NCBI GenBank assembly: GCA_026002855.1
Contig: BPGD01000001.1
Span: 2,116,001 to 2,180,000 of the forward strand
Direction of reading: 5' to 3'
DNA length: 64,000 nucleotides
From: Bryobacteraceae bacterium
GTDB taxonomy: Bacteria; Acidobacteriota; Terriglobia; Bryobacterales; Bryobacteraceae
The notes under the pieces are model-generated. The model made no database searches, was not told the origin of the DNA, and saw only the letters and a program-made list of their open reading frames with translations. Each line of letters opens with the position of its first letter. Position 1 is the stretch's first letter. A program made the translations under genes and the position numbers. Positions 59,555 to 64,000 of this stretch are shown piece by piece.

Positions 59555-61942
59555 CTAGAAATACCAGCGGAGACGCACGCCCGCGCTGAAGGGCTGGACG
59601 ACGCGCGTTCCTACGAAGATCGACTGAAAATTATAGAGGGCTGTCCGGTTGGTGAGATTCGTGAGCTGCAAGGCGATGTCATACAACTTCTTCTGGTCGC
59701 GCGACTTCTCGAAGCCGAGGATGAGGTCGACGATGTTGCGCGGGCGGACTCGCGCCGGTGAGCGGTCCAGCCGGACGTAGGGGAGCAGGTCGAAAAAGTC
59801 GGGGTCGTTGGCTACCTCGGCGGGGTCGGAGGGGTTGGCCACCAGTCCGTAGTCGTAGCGATTGTTCACGGTGTAGTAAAAACCGCTGGCGTGCGAGTAA
59901 TTCAGAACGGCATGGATGGAGAGGGGCTGGTCGTGGTCGATGCGGAAGGGTCCCTGGGACAGTGCTGCGACCGCCTCGTTGCCGAGGAAGAGGCCGCCGG
60001 TAAAAGGCGGGGTGGCGGTGGCGCGGGAGTGGGTCACGCTGAGAGTGTAGGAAAAACCGCGGACAGGCGGCCCGGTGAGGCGGCCTTCCAGGCCGTTGAC
60101 GCGGATCCGGGCGAGGGTAATGGGAAGATGATGCCGGTGTCGAGAAAGTTGTTGTTGTCCTGGAGATTGCGCGCGTTCTTGTGATAGAAGGCGACGTCCA
60201 GGCTGGCCCGGCGTCCGAACGCCTGCTGGAGGCCGGTCTCCACCAGGTTCTGCTCTTCCGGTCGGATGGGAGCCCATCCGCCGAGCGCCTCCTGCACTGC
60301 CGGCGGCGTCAGCGCGGCCACCCGCGGAGAAGAAGACAGCAGGAGATTCTCGTTCGGCGGCGTCTGGTAGAGGCGTGAGTAGGAGGCGCGCAGGACAGTG
60401 CCCTGGCGCAGCAGATACGATGCGCCAAGGCGAGGCTGGAGCTGGTTGCCGTGGACGAGGAAGCGGTAGGCGTCGAAACGCAGCCCCAGGGAGAGACGGA
60501 GCCGTCCCGCGGAGAACGAATCCTGAAAGAAGCCCGAATAAAGCCCTCCCGCGCGGCGGTCGAAGAAATCAAACGGACGCCCGCCGCGAGTCAGGTCGTG
60601 GGCCACAAGATTGGGGTTGAAATCCGCGTTGCCCGGGGCATTGAAGCCGGGCACGGTGATTGCGAAGGTGAAGTGTTCGCTCAAAGGGTACCGCTGAATG
60701 TCGAAGCCGCCGCGCAGGACGTGGCGCCGGCGCAAGGCATTCATCCGGGCGCCGGCGACAATGGTGGCCATCTGCCGCGCCTGGCTGGCAGTGACGGGAA
60801 TATCTCCCGGGCTGGGACGCAGCCAGGCCTGGGCCTTGCGAGCCGAGGCATTCAAGTCGAAAGTTGTCTGCGCATTGAGAGTCCGGACCCAGCCGAAGGA
60901 GATGGCGGCGTCACGCAGCAACTGGCGCTGGTCCATGCCATGGGCGTGCTGAGAACGCAGGTTGGCGAGCTGGAAGGAGGCGCGGCCGGCCATCAGGTTC
61001 AGGCGGAAGACATCGCGCGCTGCGGGATGCCAGTCAAAGCGGGAGAAAGCCCGCTGGTTGTTGCCGCCATTGTGCAGGTTGTCGAGCGAGACGGAATCGA
61101 GGTACCGGTGCGTCTTCGAGGCGTTGATGACGGTGGAGTAGCCGAAACGGCTGGTCTCGCCGGCCAGATGCGTGACCAGCCCCAGGAGGTCGAACCGGGC
61201 GGCATTCAGCACTGTGCTGCCGCCGAAGCGGCGGCCGGCACCGAGACCGGACTTCGTGGTGATGTTGGCCACGGCGCTCACCTTGCTGCCGTATTCAGCG
61301 GGGATATTGCCGGTGAAGAGCTCTACGGTCTGGACGATGTTGGGGTCGACGGCGTTGGCGAAGGCGCCGGTAAGCTGGTCCGAGACGGGCATCCCGTCGA
61401 TGACATAGGTCATCTGGTTGTGAGCTCCGCGGGGATGGATTGCCCCGTTGGCGTTTGGGCGAAGCCCGGCATGGAGACAAGGATGCTCTCCAGGCCCCGG
61501 TTGCCCGCCTGGATGGCGAGCCGCTCGATATCACCCTGGTTCATCTGGACGTGCGTCCCGGTCTCTTCCGGATCGACGAGAAGGCCGCCGGCAGCGGACA
61601 CCGTGACCGACTCGCGGACACCGGAGGGCACAAGCCGCACGGAGATGGTGCGGGGGACGTTGGTGCGCAGCGACAGAGTCTCCTGGTACGGCTCGAATCC
61701 CTCTTTTTCGATGCGGAGCGTGTAGCTGTGGAAGGGGATGTTCCGTATTCGAAGGAACCGTCGGCGGCCGTGCGCGCCTCGAGACGCAGACCAGTGAGCG
61801 GATTCTCGACGCGGACCCGCGCCTCGGGGAGGGCGGCCCCGGTTGCGTCCAGCACCTCGCCGACAAGCGCCGCAGTCGACTGCGCCTGCGCGCCCATGCC
61901 GGTCGCCAGAATCCATAGGAGACACTCGAATCCCTTGCGCAT
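59555..61942 (-). pseudogene. TonB-dependent receptor with carboxypeptidase-regulatory domain, broken by three -1 frameshifts
   Basis: Read through the breaks this is an outer-membrane receptor of about 800 residues. It starts with a signal peptide and CarboxypepD_reg domain (MRKGFECLLWILATGMG, then LVGEVLDATGAALPEARV), has a plug (MTYVIDGMPVSDQLTGAF, VELFTGNIPAEYG) and ends with a beta-barrel terminal strand (VRLRWYF). The frame changes near 61744, 61443-61446 and 60122-60124. Each is explained by loss of one base in a short run, restoring phrases FEYRNIPFHSYTL, AIHPRGAHNQMTYV and GIIFPITLARIRV. The rest is intact. Either a recent pseudogene or sequencing or assembly indels. Confidence 0.85.
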
Positions 61943-61968
61943 GGCCGGTCTGGGGAGAATCTGAAATG

Positions 61969-61986
61969 GTTTACTCAGTAGTCAAC
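61969..61986. promoter_or_regulatory. Possible operator palindrome upstream of the TonB receptor
   Basis: GTTTACTCAGTAGTCAAC is an imperfect palindrome (12 of 18 positions match their complement) between the divergent receptor and DASS-transporter genes. It may bind a regulator controlling both. A related sequence, GGTTGACAGTAGTAGACC at 56763-56780, lies upstream of the PEP-CTERM-like gene. Evidence is by eye only. Confidence 0.3.
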
Positions 61987-62054
61987 TTATCACCGTTTGA
62001 TGGAGCGGGGCCTGCACAAATAGTACGGTTCCGGCTCGTGTATACTCCCTGCGA

Positions 62055-63479
62055 ATGGCTGCTGAGGACAAGGGGCTGGGCCGGGCGTGGGCCGGGATGG
62101 CGATTCTGGCCGCCATCTTTCTGGGATTCGTGTTTCTGGCGCCGCGGCCGGAGCAGCTCACGCCGGGCGCCTGGCGCCTGGCCGGGCTGTTTCTGGCCAC
62201 GGTGGCGGGGCTGATTCTCCAGCCCGTGCCCGGCGGCGCGGTGGTGCTGTTCGCCATCACGATTGCCCCGCTGCTGACGCCGCTGAAACTGGCGGACGCG
62301 CTCGGCGGCTATGCCGATCCGACGGTGTGGCTGGTGATGGCGGCGTTTTTCATCGCGCGGGCGCTGATCAACACGGGCCTCGCGCGGCGGATTGCGCTCC
62401 TCTTCGTCCGGGCCTTTGGCCGCAGCACGCTCGGGGTCTGCTATGCGCTGGGGCTGTCGGACATGGTGCTGGCGGGGATCATTCCATCGAACGCGGCGCG
62501 CTCCGGCGGCGTGATCCTGCCGATTGCGCGCTCCATCGCCGGCATTTACGGCTCCGAGCCCGGGGCGACGGCCCGGCGCGTGGGGGCCTATCTGATGGCC
62601 GCCGTCTACCAGTCGATCTGCGTCACCGCGGCGATGTTTTTCACCGGCCAGGCGAGCAACCCGCTGGCGGCGCAGATGGCGGGCACGTTCGGTTATCCGG
62701 TGACATGGGCGAGCTGGCTGGCGGCGGCCTGCGTTCCCGGGTTGTGCTCGCTGGCGCTCGTGCCGTGGGTCGTGTCCAGAATCTATCCGCCGGAGATCCG
62801 CCAGACGCCGGAGGCGGCGGAGTTTGCGCGCGCGGAACTCGAAAAGATGGGTTCGATGTCGCGCGACGAAAAGATCCTGCTGGCGGTGTTTGTTTCCGTG
62901 TGCGGCGCCTGGGCGACGTCATCGTGGACGGGGCTGGACATCACCGTGGCGGCGCTGGCCGGAAGCGCCGCGCTGCTGCTGGCGCGCATTCTGTCCTGGC
63001 AGGACGTCTGCGGCGAGCGCGCCGCCTGGGACATCTTCATCTGGTACGGCGGGCTGTTGCGGTTGGGCAAGGCGCTGCATGAGCAGCACGTAACCGAAGC
63101 GTTCGCCCGGAAATTCGGCGGAATGCTGGCGGCGCTGGACTGGTTCGCGCTGCTGGTGGCGGCGCTGGTGGTCTTCTATTATGCGCACTATCTGTTTGCG
63201 AGCATCACCGCGCACCTGCTGGCGCTGTATGCGCCGTTTCTGGCGCTGCTGGCGGCCAAGGGCGCGCCGCTGGGGCTGGTGGTTTTCAGTTTCGCCTGTT
63301 TCGCCAACCTGAGCGCGGGGCTCACCAACTACGGCACCACGCCTTCGCCGATGTACTTCGCGCAGGGCTACGTGCCGCTGAAGGACTGGTGGCGCGTGGG
63401 ATTCCTGGTCTCGCTGTGCCACCTCGCGGTGTGGGGCACGGTGGGCTTCGCCTGGTGGAAGCTGCTGGGGCTGTGGTAA
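62055..63479 (+). CDS. DASS-family (SLC13) anion transporter
   Basis: A 474-residue membrane protein with about 11-12 hydrophobic segments. Marks are PGAWRLAGLFLATVAGLIL, MAAFFIARALINTGLARRIALLFV, GIIPSNAARSGGVILPIARSIA, the repeat-type motif FFTGQASNPLAAQMAG, and LSAGLTNYGTTPSPMYFAQGYV near the end. Relatives exchange or take up di- and tricarboxylates such as malate or 2-oxoglutarate; substrate not predictable in detail. It is divergent from the broken TonB receptor. Start at ATG 62055. Confidence 0.9.
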   Translation: MAAEDKGLGRAWAGMAILAAIFLGFVFLAPRPEQLTPGAWRLAGLFLATVAGLILQPVPGGAVVLFAITIAPLLTPLKLADALGGYADPTVWLVMAAFFIARALINTGLARRIALLFVRAFGRSTLGVCYALGLSDMVLAGIIPSNAARSGGVILPIARSIAGIYGSEPGATARRVGAYLMAAVYQSICVTAAMFFTGQASNPLAAQMAGTFGYPVTWASWLAAACVPGLCSLALVPWVVSRIYPPEIRQTPEAAEFARAELEKMGSMSRDEKILLAVFVSVCGAWATSSWTGLDITVAALAGSAALLLARILSWQDVCGERAAWDIFIWYGGLLRLGKALHEQHVTEAFARKFGGMLAALDWFALLVAALVVFYYAHYLFASITAHLLALYAPFLALLAAKGAPLGLVVFSFACFANLSAGLTNYGTTPSPMYFAQGYVPLKDWWRVGFLVSLCHLAVWGTVGFAWWKLLGLW

Positions 63480-63485
63480 GACGGG

Positions 63486-64000
63486 CTAGCTGACGGCCTC
63501 GACCTCCACTTTCCGCGCCGCGCGCTCGAAGCGCAGCCGCGCCTGATGTTCCTGCCAGAGCGTCGAAATGCCGGCCCAGAAATAGCCGGAGACAAAAATC
63601 ATCAGGAACGGCAGGGCGAAGAAATTCATCACCTCAATGCAGTAGGCCACCATGCCGAGGAAGAAGAAGCCCATGGCGATCTCGGCAAACGGCAGCCAGC
63701 CGGACTTGCGCCGGTAGACGACCGCCACCTGGCCCCCGCTCGCCTTGGGCGCATATTTCGGCGTGCGCACGAAGCTCGACTGTTTGCCGAGCAGCGCTTC
63801 CAGCACGGCCTTCGTGTTCGAGATCGTCAGCGCCACGCCCATCGCCAGCAGGAAGGGCAGAATCAGGACGGCGCGCTTCCAGCGGTCCGGATAGAGCTCT
63901 TTTTCGGCCAGCAGGTAGAACGAAACGACGCTCCAGAAGGAGCAGATGATGAGCGGCACGTCCACCATCAGGAGCTGCTGCCAGCCGATGTAAAAGCGGA
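63486..64000 (-). CDS. C-terminus of a family-2 membrane glycosyltransferase (5' end outside window)
   Basis: The frame is open to the right edge. The visible 171 residues contain RFYIGWQQLLMVDVPLIIC, a series of membrane helices, and SNTKAVLEALLGKQSSFVRTPKYAPK, which is the end region of cellulose-synthase-like GT2 proteins (beta-glycan synthases). The catalytic domain would lie in the part outside the window. The protein ends with a basic and Glu-rich tail. It is convergent with the DASS transporter, six bases apart. Confidence 0.8.
   Translation of the reverse strand, partial: RFYIGWQQLLMVDVPLIICSFWSVVSFYLLAEKELYPDRWKRAVLILPFLLAMGVALTISNTKAVLEALLGKQSSFVRTPKYAPKASGGQVAVVYRRKSGWLPFAEIAMGFFFLGMVAYCIEVMNFFALPFLMIFVSGYFWAGISTLWQEHQARLRFERAARKVEVEAVS

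Overview
The window is high-GC DNA from a Gram-negative bacterium. The mix of genes suggests an acidobacterium of the Bryobacterales/Solibacterales type: lpxB, a TonB-dependent receptor with a carboxypeptidase-regulatory domain, a PEP-CTERM-like protein, DUF1080 and sugar-phosphate-isomerase-like proteins, IPT/NHL beta-propellers, and an ECF sigma/anti-sigma/Spy-like operon. This assignment is an inference from gene content; no rRNA gene is present to confirm it.

Bases 1 to about 30,550 are the right-hand part of a siphovirus-type prophage; its left end lies outside the window. Almost every gene is on the + strand and most overlap the next one by a few bases. The order is: terminase large subunit (C-terminus only), gpW-like protein, portal, fused protease-capsid, DUF2190, neck and tail-terminator proteins, tail tube, tail-assembly chaperone with a textbook -1 frameshift signal, an unexplained Cys-rich gene, and the tape measure. 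A lysis cassette follows (holin, unknown, muralytic enzyme, membrane coiled-coil), then distal tail proteins (DUF2460-like, an exported tail-domain protein, a 1265-aa hub, a 1289-aa protein with a glycosidase-like C-terminus, and a fibre). Next come a small divergent control region with repeated operators (about 24.13-24.19 kb) and an early module: PD-(D/E)XK nuclease, coiled-coil protein, probable annealing protein, RusA-type resolvase, a stand-alone DnaA-domain-IV-like protein, several small unknowns, excisionase and tyrosine integrase. Four 12-bp tandem repeats separate the integrase from a tRNA-Cys gene on the - strand. The 3' end of that tRNA faces the prophage and is the likely attachment site.

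Bases 30.6-46.3 kb are chromosomal: a half-size TauE-like protein, the ECF sigma/anti-sigma/Spy operon, a DUF1326-like protein, deoC, an HD-GYP regulator with a degenerate receiver, an M1-peptidase-like protein that has lost every zinc ligand, lpxB, then a rimO-yacG-pgpA-NHL-cinA run and a membrane glycosyltransferase-like protein.

Bases 46.4-64 kb carry metabolic genes: an esterase, a xylose-isomerase-like protein, a malic enzyme-phosphotransacetylase fusion (maeB), a DUF1080 protein, DUF309, an Asp-box propeller, an orphan hydantoinase-B-type protein, xylB, a short four-carbon-acid-sugar kinase, a TonB-dependent receptor broken by three single-base losses, a DASS-family anion transporter, and the C-terminus of a family-2 glycosyltransferase running off the right edge. 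The xylB to DASS stretch looks like a sugar or sugar-acid uptake and catabolism neighbourhood.

I found no CRISPR array, insertion sequence, restriction-modification or recognisable anti-phage system. No stretch longer than 300 bases lacks a gene. The most unusual items are the complete frameshift signal in the tail chaperone, the unknown gene wedged before the tape measure, the 1289-aa tail protein, the dead M1-like protein, the degenerate-receiver HD-GYP protein and the three-frameshift receptor.
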